Source of the DNA: Sophora flavescens
Lineage: Eukaryota; Streptophyta; Magnoliopsida; Fabales; Fabaceae
Direction of reading: 5' to 3'
NCBI GenBank assembly: GCA_030762895.1
Contig: CM061067.1
Location: 55,958,200-56,022,199, forward strand
Length of the DNA: 64,000 nucleotides
The translations under genes and the position numbers were made by a program. Below, in pieces: positions 21,748-31,687 of this stretch. Position 1 is the stretch's first letter, and every line of letters starts with the position of its first letter. The notes beneath the pieces were generated by a model, which saw only the letters and a list, made by a program, of their open reading frames with translations, did no database searches and had not been told where the DNA came from.

Positions 21748-24560
21748 ATGGGGAGGGGTAAGATTGAGATAAAGAGGATTGAGAACTCAAGCAACAGGCA
21801 AGTTACATACTCAAAGAGGAAGAATGGGATCTTAAAGAAGGCAAAGGAAATCACTGTTCTATGTGATGCTCAAGTTTCACTCATCATCTTTGGTTCCTCT
21901 GGAAAGATGCATGAATACATCAGCCCCTCCACCACGTAATAATATATATGGAGTTTTTTCCTCTTTAATTTACTTTCAAACCCACTTGTTTAGTTGTTTT
22001 TATTTCTTGGTTTGAATCCTTTTGTTTGTGAAGGTTGATTGACGTCCTGGACAGATACCATAAAGCCTCGGGGAAGAGGCTCTGGGACGCCAAGCATGAG
22101 GTAGGTTTTGATGCTTTAAAATAAATAAATTAAAGTACATAAAAACTTCAACGATCTAGTAGTTTTTTCTTGATTTATGTCAAGGAAAATGGCTAATTAA
22201 AAATATGTTTGAGGGGCATGAAACAATAATTGTCTGAGTAGATCTACAATTTGGACAAGTACTGAAGTACTCTCTTCTTCCTATATATATCTGAGTATAT
22301 ATTATATTATATGTAATTAATCTCATTCACAAAGAAAGGCAACAACAATAAGAATGAGGCATTTCTATTTATATGAACGGATCTGGCAATAAAACAATAT
22401 TATTCACTTGCTTCCTTTTATTTGCAAAAGTTTCAAAAGCTGAATGGCCAGAAGTTTGTAGGAAGTAGGAACAAAGATTTAATAAATGTGCCTCCTATCT
22501 TCTGGATCCATGGATCTCTTTGGTTGCACTAGTGCACCTATATATATATATATATATATATATGTTTCTTCACTGACAAAATGATCATCCTTTTTAGGCA
22601 GATCTACTGCAAAAATTAATGTTCATCTTTTTGAGGATTTAATTACCTCCTCGCCTCCCTTTTTTTAGTTTTTTTTTTTTTGTTACAAAATAGTTGAAGG
22701 ATTTATAATAATGTTGTTTTCAATTGACAGAACCTTAGCAATGAAATTGATAGAGTGAAAAAGGAGAATGACAGCATGCAAATTGAGCTCAGGTATGTAC
22801 AGACATTGCACCTTAATCTAGGGACTATTGCCCTAGCTAGCCATCTCTCTTATATTTGATCATGTGTGTACATGCTTTACAGGCACTTGAAGGGGGAGGA
22901 CATTAACTCACTGAACTACAAAGAGCTCATGGCCCTAGAGGATGCCCTTTCAAATGGCCTTGATGGAATCCGTGACAAAAAGGCAATTTTCAATTTTTAA
23001 CTTATCATAATTAACTTTAATATATTCTTTTCCAAAACTAATTAAGCTAGTTTGACCTCATAAACTCTTTTGTTTATGCCACAGACGGATGTGCACAGGA
23101 TGTTCATGAGAAACGTATGTGGGATTTTTCTTGAATTTATAAGATTAATCTATTTAAACTCATTATATATAGTGTATGATCAAAAAATAATACTGACTCT
23201 TGTAATTCCTACGCTATTGCTCAGGGCAAGATTTTGGAGGAGGAAAATAGGGAACTCAATTTCCTTCTGGTAAGTCGCAATGTATATATGTATTAATTAA
23301 TATGCCAGCTATTTCTATCATTCATGTTCTATATATGTAGTTCATAAAACTTATTTTGAAAATCAATTCGATTTCTTTAATTGGTTAAATATTTTTTTTG
23401 TTAAATTGTGGTTTAAACATCTTAGCGTTCGAACAAAAAATATACCCAATTCATGGTTCGGCTGTTTTAACTTTCTGATCCGGCCTGATCAGTTTTAAAA
23501 TATTAGATAGCCATCCCATGATGACAAAATGATGGATTTGTTAGCATAATTTCAAATGCTTAATTCTTTTTTGCCCGTTTCAGTTGTTAATTAATTAAAA
23601 GATCTGTAAAACAAAATTAAATTTTGATGAATCTGAGCATAGTACTTATACAGTACTTATACATGCATGAAGGGGAGCCTTGACACAATAGTTAAAGTTG
23701 TTGTTATGTGACAAGGAGGTCACTACTCTGAGTCATATATAGAATCAACCTCTTACGAATTAATACAAAATAAGCTGTCTATTATAGACTTATATACATA
23801 GTGAATCCATCAACTGAGGTTGGCGTGAGTGGTTAAAGGTTTCTCGTCCCTTAAACAAGGTCTTGAGTTTGAGTCTTGGATATGGAAAAAACCTCAGCTG
23901 GGAGGGATGTCACCCATAGATGTGTCGAACAAACTCCCGCGGAAGATTAGTCCATGTCTCAGATTGCGGTGAGATACTCCTCGAAGTAGATCGAGAAAAA
24001 ATATACATAATGAATCCGACCCTTAGATTCTGTGCATAGCGGGTGGTTTAGCATGGGATTGCACTTATTGAGCACACTTGTACATATATTTGGATTTTGG
24101 AGCCTAGCAAGTTAATATCAAATGTGGAAAGTACCCAAGCTTGTCTTCTACTTCTAGGTTATACTTTACATACCAATTAATTGTTTATAATATCAACCAA
24201 AGTTTTAAATTGCGATCATGGTTGTGGTTGTGTTGTGTTTATCACAATTAATACGGATAATTGCTGGATAATACGGTCGATGCGGCCGCAATTGCAGTCA
24301 CGTTTCGGTTTTGGAGATCTCCAAAACCTAAATGTTGTGACCCAGATCATGATCACATACCTTTATTTAAAATCTTGATATCAATCAACAAGTAGTTTTC
24401 ATTCATTCATTTCATAATATATCCTCATATAAATATTTGATGAAAACCATCAAATAAAATCAACTGTCTTCTTATTGTTCTCCGTTTTTGTTATTTTTAG
24501 CAGCAACAACATTTGGGCGCACATGAAGGAGCGAGAAACATGCATGGGCAATGGATTTGA
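21748..24560 (+). CDS. PI: PISTILLATA/GLOBOSA-type MADS-box transcription factor (7 coding exons)
   Basis: This is a B-class floral homeotic factor that, with an AP3/DEF partner, binds CArG boxes in nuclei of petal and stamen primordia. Exons: 21748-21935, 22034-22100, 22731-22792, 22883-22982, 23085-23114, 23225-23269 and 24501-24560. They sum to 552 nt and 183 codons, and all phases agree. The MADS domain (1 to ~60) starts MGRGKIEIKRIENSSNRQVT. The K region has KHENLSNEIDRVKKEN and GEDINSLNYKELMALEDAL, the signature of the PI/GLO lineage. Exon lengths match MIKC genes. Intron 4 starts with GC. The C-terminus ends ...HGQWI and lacks the PI motif; a decayed trace follows the stop. Intron 6 (1231 bp) carries nested SINEs. 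An intact product appears likely. Confidence 0.94.
22535..22562. repeat. (TA)n microsatellite in PI intron 2
   Basis: About 13 uninterrupted TA units lie in the 630-bp second intron. Confidence 0.9.
22983..23084 (+). other. GC-AG intron (intron 4 of the PI-like gene)
   Basis: The exon ends ...GACAAAAAG and the intron begins GCAATT; it ends TGCCACAG. Using the GC donor gives the family's usual 100-nt exon and keeps the frame into ACGGATGTG. No GT in reach does so. GC-AG introns are a known minor class processed by the U2 spliceosome. Confidence 0.75.
23672..24067 (+). mobile_element. Au-type SINE in PI intron 6, split by a second SINE
   Basis: The 5' part (23672-23808) begins GGGGAGCCTTGACACAA and has the A-box-like and GGAGGTCAC...GAGTC B-box-like regions of the plant Au SINE. 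The 3' part (about 24001-24067) has CGACCCTTAGATTC and TGTGCATAGCGGGTGGTTTAG, matching the Au 3' body. The copy is diverged. Family assignment is by remembered consensus and should be checked. Confidence 0.72.
23809..24000 (+). mobile_element. tRNA-derived SINE inserted into the Au SINE
   Basis: This 192-bp element has an A-box-like TGGCGTGAGTGG (23821) and a B-box-like GAGTTTGAGTC (about 23864), and ends in GAGAAAAA. It is flanked by a 17-bp duplication of the host SINE, ATATACATAGTGAATCC (23792-23808) and ATATACATAATGAATCC (24001-24017), with one mismatch. That target duplication shows it is a retroposed insertion. Confidence 0.82.
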
Positions 24561-24574
24561 TCATATTCGCATAT

Positions 24575-24630
24575 GCATGCCATTTGATTATACGTGCAGC
24601 CTAAACTGCCATATGATTCGAGAAAAAAAA
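24575..24630 (+). other. Vestige of the PI motif in the 3' UTR
   Basis: Fifteen bases after the TGA stop, the sequence encodes MPF, and a few bases on, in a shifted frame, V-Q-P. These are the landmarks of the C-terminal PI motif of PI/GLO proteins. It is untranslated in the present gene. This is an inference from short residue matches in order. Confidence 0.5.
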
Positions 24631-25860
24631 TTTCAATGGATATGTTACTATCCAATTAGTTATGCTCCAATTCTGAGATCATAACTTATGGCATCTCATT
24701 AATTATATGTTAGAGCTCATAGACTCTATAGTTTCCAGATACTCGTGATAAAGTGATGGAATGTTGCTTGCTAGACTCTATCAAATATCAATATTAATGT
24801 GTGTCCTGCTGACTCGAGTTATTATATATGCATATGGAGAAATGTTAATTACGTGGACACCAATTCTTTGTCTTTTTAATGAATAGGCTACTCATGATCA
24901 CAAGTAAAATAGAAGAAGCAAACAAGCAACATGTTGTAGACAATAGTCCCCCAAAAGTTATCATTTACGTAAATAAAATCAGGTGAGAACTGAAATACAT
25001 CATGTATTATTAGTTCTTAGTATATTAAGATCATAATATGATCTTAGTGTTATTTTGCTTTTGTTTGTGTTATTAATTTCTTTAAATGATAATTTTTCAT
25101 TAAATAAATGTGTTTCTTTATCATCTTTTAATTATATATATATATATACACAACATTGTGGGTTTGATTAAAAAAAAAAACATTTGTGGGTTTGGTTATT
25201 TTATATGAAAAGTAGGCTGCCAACCCAAACAAATCTTGTAAGGTTTGGTTTTGAATTATGCCTAGTCACAATTTTATGGAGAATTTCATTTAATCATTTC
25301 TTTAGCATGAAATTATGTGCGCAATGCAATCTATCAATAAATAAATAAAACATATAGTGAGTAATGGCCAGCCAAAATATCTCTGAGAGGGATCAGTTTA
25401 CATCAATGTTTTTAAAACCAGATTCATCATTAAATCGGTGAAGGCACTGATTCGAGGTTCAATGATCTAAACGTGGTTGAATTGGTAATAATTAAATAAT
25501 GATTTTATTTTTTAAAAATATAAAATATTAAGCAATATTAACATGAATTTTAAATTATCATATTTTTTAAATATATAAATACTATTTACAATAAATTATA
25601 AGAATAATTCTTTTATTTGTTCCCGAGAGTGTGAAAAAAAAACACAATTTCAAGGGTCTATTAGCCGAAAGCTACCTTACATTGCTTTTTAGTGGTCCAA
25701 CTATCATAAATAAATAAAAAAAAGGAAACAAGAACCTATGTGGTTAGGCCCATTATGCATTAGAAAATAAATATTAAAAACGTTGAGCTAGATAAGTTGG
25801 GCCCAAACCCAGCCGTTTCTACTCAAACATAAACAAACTTAGTTCTTCTTCTTCTTTTTT
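24631..25860. other. Gene-free 3' flank of the PI-like gene
   Basis: AT-rich DNA with a short (TA)n at about 25134-25148. A stretch near 25405-25490 (AACCAGATTCATCATTAAAT.., CGAGGTTCAATGATC) resembles a dispersed legume repeat also seen at 26700-26870. No gene is supported. Confidence 0.5.
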
Positions 25861-25869
25861 TGGGTATTC

Positions 25870-26380
25870 GACGGGGCCCAAGTCCAAAAAAGGATTAAAC
25901 TGAAATTAAATGGGGAGTAGAAACTCCCGTTACACCAGCAAGCAAAGGTTGTGCAACTTGCGCCCACGGCTGCTCAAAGATCACTAATTGATACAAAGAC
26001 TCATAACCTATATTAGCTAAAATATCAGCACATTTATTGGCTTTCCATTAATTGAAAGCCATTCAAAAGTTTGTAAGCACTTGCCACCGTAAACATGCCT
26101 TTACTATCAGTATCACCAGGCCAAATGCAAACATCATCATTTCCATTACTACGGAGAGGAGGGAGCAATGCTCTGATAGACTGGACCATCAAAGGAGGGA
26201 TCCAATCGCTTATAAGATCCATCCTCCACTCACCCGTATTGTCCATGCATGATATCACACACCCTCCAACAATCTCTTCCAGTTTGCTTCCTTCTGGAAT
26301 CCATCTATCACGCCACACATTCATCTTCTTACCATCTCCAACAAGCCAAAACTGAAATTCATTGAACAATAGTGAAACCT
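25870..26380 (-). pseudogene. LINE relic: zf-RVT side and RNase H end, with internal deletion
   Basis: On the minus strand, 26369-26034 encodes FWLVGDGKKMNVWRDRWIPE and later DDVCIWPGDTDSKGMFTVASAYKLL, typical of the stretch between RT and zf-RVT in plant L1-type LINEs. Directly after it (26045 down to about 25870) comes NKCADILANIGYESL, the C-terminal end of a LINE RNase H-like domain. The intervening part of the polyprotein is missing, so this is a deleted copy. Confidence 0.72.
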
Positions 26381-26530
26381 ACTTCTTCTTATTCATCACT
26401 CCCACCCGCGCCAGACCCCTTTCTCCTTTTCAACATCCTCCTTCTACGTAGCACATCCTCACATAAAAATCTCCACAACAACAAACAATAGGTTCCATCT
26501 GTTGCTGCATCGAATGCAGATACTTCGAGG
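26381..26530. other. Unassigned sequence between the LINE relic and the duplicated block
   Basis: A short minus-strand frame here encodes a basic peptide (LRRRRMLKRRKGSG) without any recognised domain. It may be further LINE sequence. Confidence 0.3.
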
Positions 26531-26871
26531 TTGTCAACAAGGGTGTTCTTTGTTAAACTTTTTCTTCTTTGTACTCTCATGGTCGTCCCCTCACTGTTCT
26601 ACTTCTTTCTACTTTCATGGTCGTCAGCCCATCTCACGTTAGATGGGCGAAGTCGCAGCCGTTGGGTTTTTTATTTTTTTATTTTAAAAAGTGAAACTTC
26701 TCAAACCGGCTAAATCGTGAGATCAACCTGTTTTCACCGGTTTCATGATTCAAGACCGATTTCTACAATTTTCTCCCAGTTTGATGATAGGACGGTTTTC
26801 AGGATGTTCGGACCGGATATAGGACCGATTCCCTGTCCAATCGGTCGGTCCTGTCCGGTTTTGACAACTAT

Positions 26872-27041
26872 GATTTACACCAATGTAAGTCATTTTTCGC
26901 TTACACTAAATCTCAACCTTTGATTTTATTTTTTTTCAATGGTAATTGTGATTTCAATAGCATACACATTTGGCTGAAAATAAAATCAATGGTTGAGATT
27001 CAGTGTAAGTAAAAAATGACTTACACCGATGTAAGTTAATC
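26872..27041. mobile_element. MITE with TTACACCAATGTAAGTCATT ends (copy 1)
   Basis: The left arm GATTTACACCAATGTAAGTC and the reverse complement of the right arm (TTACATCGGTGTAAGTCATT) pair, and so do the inner CTCAACCTTTGATTTTATTT blocks. The element is ~170 bp and non-coding. The second copy at 54779-54948 arose by the larger duplication. Confidence 0.75.
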
Positions 27042-27045
27042 CATC

Positions 27046-27046
<1 letters not shown>

Positions 27047-27092
<46 letters not shown>
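27047..27092. repeat. (AT)n microsatellite
   Basis: About 22 AT units. The matching tract in the duplicate copy is at about 54964-55006. Confidence 0.9.
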
Positions 27093-27094
<2 letters not shown>

Positions 27095-27099
27095 GTATG

Positions 27100-27390
27100 T
27101 GTGCATCATTTTGGTCCTTTAAGTTTAAAATGTTATCCAAAATAGTCATTTTTGTCAGACTGCCGCTAGCCTCTCTCCTACGTGACAGTTGAGTAATGAT
27201 GTGGATATCTGACATGGGAATATGGCATGTCTGCCACGTGGCAACAGGTGGTGGTGACAACAACATATGGTGGTGCCATGTGTCAACATGTGTTGGTTCC
27301 ACGTGGGAGGACCAAATCGAAGGATAAGATAAGGGACCAAAACGAATATACAAAAATAAGATAAAAGACTAAATCGAAATTTCAACCTTT
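27100..27390. repeat. Dispersed repeat with GGTCC-type ends (copy 1 of 3)
   Basis: It starts CATTTTGGTCCTTTAAGTTT and ends near GACTAAATCGAAATTTC, with several CCACGTGGCA-like words inside. A duplicate lies at about 55037-55318 and an inverted, more diverged relative at about 57386-57700. It is non-coding. Confidence 0.65.
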
Positions 27391-27436
27391 CTTCCCTAAT
27401 GGGTCTTTTTCTCCATTGGGTGTTCTTCCTTATGGG

Positions 27437-29051
27437 TGAAATAACCAAAGTTAACACAAAAAGGGGGGTTGAATCGTGTTTACCAATTTTTCGGTTACTT
27501 AAAAAGATTTTCGTAGGCACAACAAGCAGAACTTAGATTAGAGAAAATCAGACAAGTGATATGTCTAATATTCAGACAGAATACGCAAGCAAACAGAGAA
27601 GAGTAAAACAGAGTTTGATATTCACAATATTAACTCCCCAAGTTAACAGCTTGAACAGAATAATACTTAAGCAAAATAAAGAGACAAGGGAAGATGAATA
27701 TCACTCAAGAGTTTTATACTGGTTCACCCCAAAATCCACAGGGCTACGTCCAGTTTCTTGGAAGCACCAAGTTTCCACTATAACTGAGTAAATTACAATA
27801 CAAGTATTCTTTGCACACCTAGCCTCTTCAGGCTCAACACTCAAACAAGTATTATTTGCACGCCCAGCCTCTTCAGGCTCAACACATAAGGAATATAAAG
27901 GTTTTGTGTAATTAATACAACCTGCAAGTCTTTCAGATCACACTCAAGGAGTGGAATAAATATGAAATGTGAAAGACCGCGAATTAATATAAAATGATTG
28001 AAGGTGTATTCAATGAAAGAATGAAGAAGTTAATGAGAAGAGTAAATGCTTCTGCTCAGTGTTCTTAATGATATTCAACTTCTTGTTTTCATCTTCATTG
28101 TTTGATCTATTTAAAGGCTTCAATCAAGAGATCCGTATAGACACAGCTTCAGAAAATGTGTTCTTTTGATTTAAGCTTTTGAGATACCATTAATGCCAAA
28201 GAGTCGTTCTATATAAACATTAAATACTTGGGAACGTTTTGCTTTGACAAGGTTGTCCAAGAGTACATTTTAATCTGAATCAGCTGTTATATCAGAGTAT
28301 GCAGCAACAAGCTTCTCGTACTTGCAGCAAAGAGCTTTCCTCTTTTAGTGCAACAGGCAGTTCACTTTCCAGAAAGCACTTTTACTTTGTACTAAAACAG
28401 CTAAAAGATTACTGCTGTGGTACGAAGATTGCGTGTTTATTTCTTAAAACCTTGAAACAAACGTTCTTTATTCTTTATCCTTTGAGCTACTGTCCAGAGG
28501 TCTTCGAGATCCTTAAGGAAGGCATTTAATATGAATAAGATGACTTGGGCTTCATTTCTGACAAACTGACATTATACCAGAGTTGGAAAATTAGATGGGT
28601 GAGAAGTAATCAGAAATCAGACGAGTGCTCAAGTAGTCCAAAAACTAGACGGGTGATCATGCAGTCCAAAACTAGACGGGTGATCATGTAGTCCAAAAAT
28701 AGACGGGTGCTAGCTTATTCCAAAAGTCAGACGGGTGATCAACTGAGTCTGTTTAAGACAGATGCTTCTTGCCACGTCATCGAGTAAACTCAGATTTTGA
28801 TAGCACGATGACTTGGTGTTTGACTAAAAAGCAGAAGAGTGGTTTTCAGATAGGTCTTAAAAACTGGGCTCTACTGAAAATCAGACGAGTCAAAAAGTAG
28901 ACGAGTGACTTTAAATCTGATTTTCTGCACACTTATCAGATTTGTCAGTAATTTCATAAGGTTCAATATTATCATACTTAATCTATTTGGAATCATCAAA
29001 ACTTATAGAATTTACACATTGAATGTGTTTCAGACTTCTGAGATCTCAACA
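27437..29051 (-). repeat. 3' LTR of the outer SIRE-like element (1615 bp)
   Basis: On the minus strand it runs TGTTGAGATC..(29051) to ..GTTATTTCA (27437). It is preceded by the purine tract AAAAAGGGGGATAA (minus strand, 29065-29052). It contains internal repeats of the type CAGACGGGTGATCATG (28570-28740) and of GCCTGAAGAGGCTAGG. Confidence 0.9.
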
Positions 29052-29456
29052 TTATCCCCCTTTTTGATGATGACAAATAATTTTTCTGATTTTATTGAAC
29101 ATCAAAAAGCAATAAGAGAAATTTCAGAAGATATAATTTTTAATGCTCCCCCTTAGTTTTTGCATCAGATAAACAAATATTTAGAGTAAATTGCATCAGA
29201 GCAACCATAACTTTTGTAACAAAAAAACACAAAGTCGGAACTAATTTTCTTTTTTTCTATTATATTTTCTATTTTCCTCCGCCTTTTGGCATCAATCAAA
29301 AGTAAGACAGATAGCCAAAAGCAATACCAAAAAAACAATTCATTTCATATAATCAGAGGCATAAGTGTTACAAGTGATAGACATCACTGACTAGTACATT
29401 GCATGACTCAAGAGGAAATAAAAAAGACTAAGTCCTAAGATCTAAGAACTAGGGCC
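29052..29456 (-). other. Region between the downstream ORF and the 3' LTR of the outer element
   Basis: Non-coding. It contains the polypurine tract next to the LTR, the priming site for plus-strand DNA synthesis in LTR elements. Confidence 0.6.
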
Positions 29457-31687
29457 TCAGTGGCTTTTGAAGAAAGCTTCCATTATCTTCTGCATTGCTT
29501 GCTGCTGAGCTAACATCTGAGCTTGAAATACAGCTTGCTGAGCAATTGCTTCATCCTGTCTTTGAATCACAGTCAACAAACTTGAAGACATTTCATCTAG
29601 CCTCTGATGGGCAGCAGGATCATAAGCAACTACAGCAGTAGAATCTGTTGTAGCCATTGCAGTTGCAGATGCGGATGGAGGAGGTGGATTATAAGGAGGA
29701 GTAAGAGGTAACTCTTCAATAATAATGTGGTCCTCAGGCTGAGGGTCTGGAAAAACATTGATTGTAAAAATTGAAGGGGAAAAAGGATAGAGAGCATAGG
29801 CTTGGCTACCTTTGGTTGGAATTGTTTTCTTCTCTTCTTCAGATACTCCAGAGTTAGAGCCACATCTCCAGTAGATGTCTCTGACTTTTAGAAACTTGTG
29901 ATGGGTCTCTGTAGTGAACAACCTCAGTCTGGATTTGCATTTGTTGTCATTGAGAATGATCGGACATAATTGTTGATCTCCAGGCAAGTGAATGACCTTT
30001 TGCTTACCTTTCAAGGCCATGGAGTCAGGCATTACTTTGAGCTCAGTAAAGGGTCTCATGAAGATGTGAGGATTGAAGAGCCATTTGTTTACTGGTTTTT
30101 GTTTTCTGGCAAGCTTAACAAGCTGCCTTTCAGCTTCAAGTGAAGCAACGACATCCAAGTCTTTGCTGATGAGAAAATTTGAGCAAGACTTATCTGTGAT
30201 AGAGAAGGGAGTGGTTCCGGAAGATAGGTGATATGGAGGTAAAGTGGCTAAAGGGAGTGGGTTGTGTCTTGTTTCAGAGAATAAATATGCAAAGATTATT
30301 CTCGGAGGGACTTGGTTCTGGTTTCTGATCTAATCAGGGGTTTGTATTTTGGGTGAAGGTGGAGAAGTGGGATTGTCAAAATAATCAAAGTCATTGACAT
30401 CCTTAATGAGAAAAATGTCAGAATGATGAGATGCTTGTGGTGTGGAAGTATCATACATGTGAGTTTCCGATATGGTAGGATTAGGTTCAGAAGAGTGATG
30501 GATGGGTGATGTGTGTGAAGGAGTTGGAATTTTTGGTGAACAAGGTGGAGTAGGGGTGTTTTGTTGTGGTTGAGGTGATGGTGTTCTTTGTAGTGGTGGT
30601 GTTGGTGCTCTTTGTGGAGACAGTGACAATGGTGATGATGTTTGTGGAATGGAGGTTGTTGTGGCTGTTGGTTGAGGTTGAAATGAGGATTCTCTTTGAG
30701 GTGATGGTGATGGTGATGGAGTAGAATGTAATACCAATTTCCTTCTTGTCACAGTGGTCCTCTTTTTCTTAGGGATCACTGTCTCTTCTGATTGAGACTC
30801 CCTCTCAGCTTGAACTACTCTATTCCTCTTGAAGACTTTTGTTAAACTGGGTGCAGTAGGAGCAGAAGCAGCAACTTGCTCAGAGGATTCAGCAACAGGC
30901 TCAACAACCTGAGAGACATCAGCACCATCTTGAAACATAGAAGCTTCAACAGTTGAGATAGTAACTTTCCTCTTCTTCCTTTGAAGTTGAGACCTTTCTT
31001 CTTCAACGGGTTCCTCAAAAGGTTCATTCTTAACTACTAGAATGCTCAGTCTTTCACTAGCAGGTGCAGCAGAGGAAGATGCTTCAACACTTGAAGGTTT
31101 TGCAATTTGTTGAAGTTGAATTTTCATCAAAGACAGGGTCGTTGAAGTTATCTCTGTGCAGAGATCAGCATGGAAAGCTTGTGACATGTTGTTCAAAGAG
31201 TTGGCTCTGAAGATTCTTGTCAGAAGCATGCCATAGGGGTATCCACCCTTGCACTTCCCTTTAACAGTTTTCAGCATGTGTGCAAAAATTAAATCTATGA
31301 TATCTATCTTGATTCTTTGTACTAAGTGGTAGATAACAAATTTTTCTATCTTACTCACATGATCCCTAGAACCAGTTTTAGGTATCACACAGTTAATTAG
31401 AAGAACATGAAGAAATCTTGCCTTTGGAGTTAAGAACGTTGAATCAAAGTCCTTTGGCTTGGGAACTCCATACAGTACAAGGTTCACATCTGCCTCACCA
31501 CCTTGATTCTTCACCCAACTTTTGTCGTAGCCCGCTCCTTCTCTAGGGCACTTAGTCACTTCAGCGAGTGACCCATGGGTGATGAAGACCATTCTTCATC
31601 AACATCACCAGAGATCATGAAGGTTGTGCTGTCCTTGGTGACTTTAGAGTTTTTCCAGAAGTCCCTTACCAAGGAAGGATAGACATC
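29457..31687 (-). pseudogene. Downstream (envelope-position) ORF of the outer SIRE-like element, main part
   Basis: It begins on the minus strand at the insertion junction 31687 and runs to 29457. Early sequence (LITNCV-like block with FLHVLLINCVIPKTGSRDHV and YPYGMLLTRIF, about 31470-31220) matches the plant 'putative plant transposon protein' domain (Transposase_32). A low-complexity Pro/Ser/Gln-rich section follows, then a C-terminal glutamine-rich coiled coil (VFQAQMLAQQQAMQ). One TAG at 30330 interrupts an otherwise open frame, and a shift lies near 31590. The first ~60 codons sit at 50462-50284, beyond the inner element. SIRE-type elements carry an extra ORF here, often called env-like; no signal peptide or membrane segment was seen. 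Confidence 0.75.

Larger units (their letters stand above)
26531..29051. repeat. Left copy of a 2.5-kb direct duplication (flank plus LTR)
   Basis: From TTGTCAACAAGGGTGTTC at 26531 the sequence matches 54429-56983, with scattered substitutions and small indels. The block comprises about 0.9 kb of non-LTR flank followed by the 1615-bp SIRE-like LTR. The flank carries a small inverted-repeat MITE, an (AT)n tract and a GGTCC-type dispersed repeat. Confidence 0.9.

Noticed and set aside
23809..23900. Genuine tRNA gene because of A- and B-box-like sequences
   Set aside because: The region does not fold as a tRNA by eye and is flanked by a 17-bp target duplication, so it is a SINE.
24475..24684. 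Plus-strand frame across the last PI exon as a separate small gene
   Set aside because: It is in a different frame from the supported exon 7 and has no domain; it is a shadow of the exon and 3' UTR.
27036..27353. Minus-strand peptide ending in a Tyr-Ile repeat
   Set aside because: The repeat is a translated (AT)n microsatellite; the rest is a non-coding dispersed repeat.
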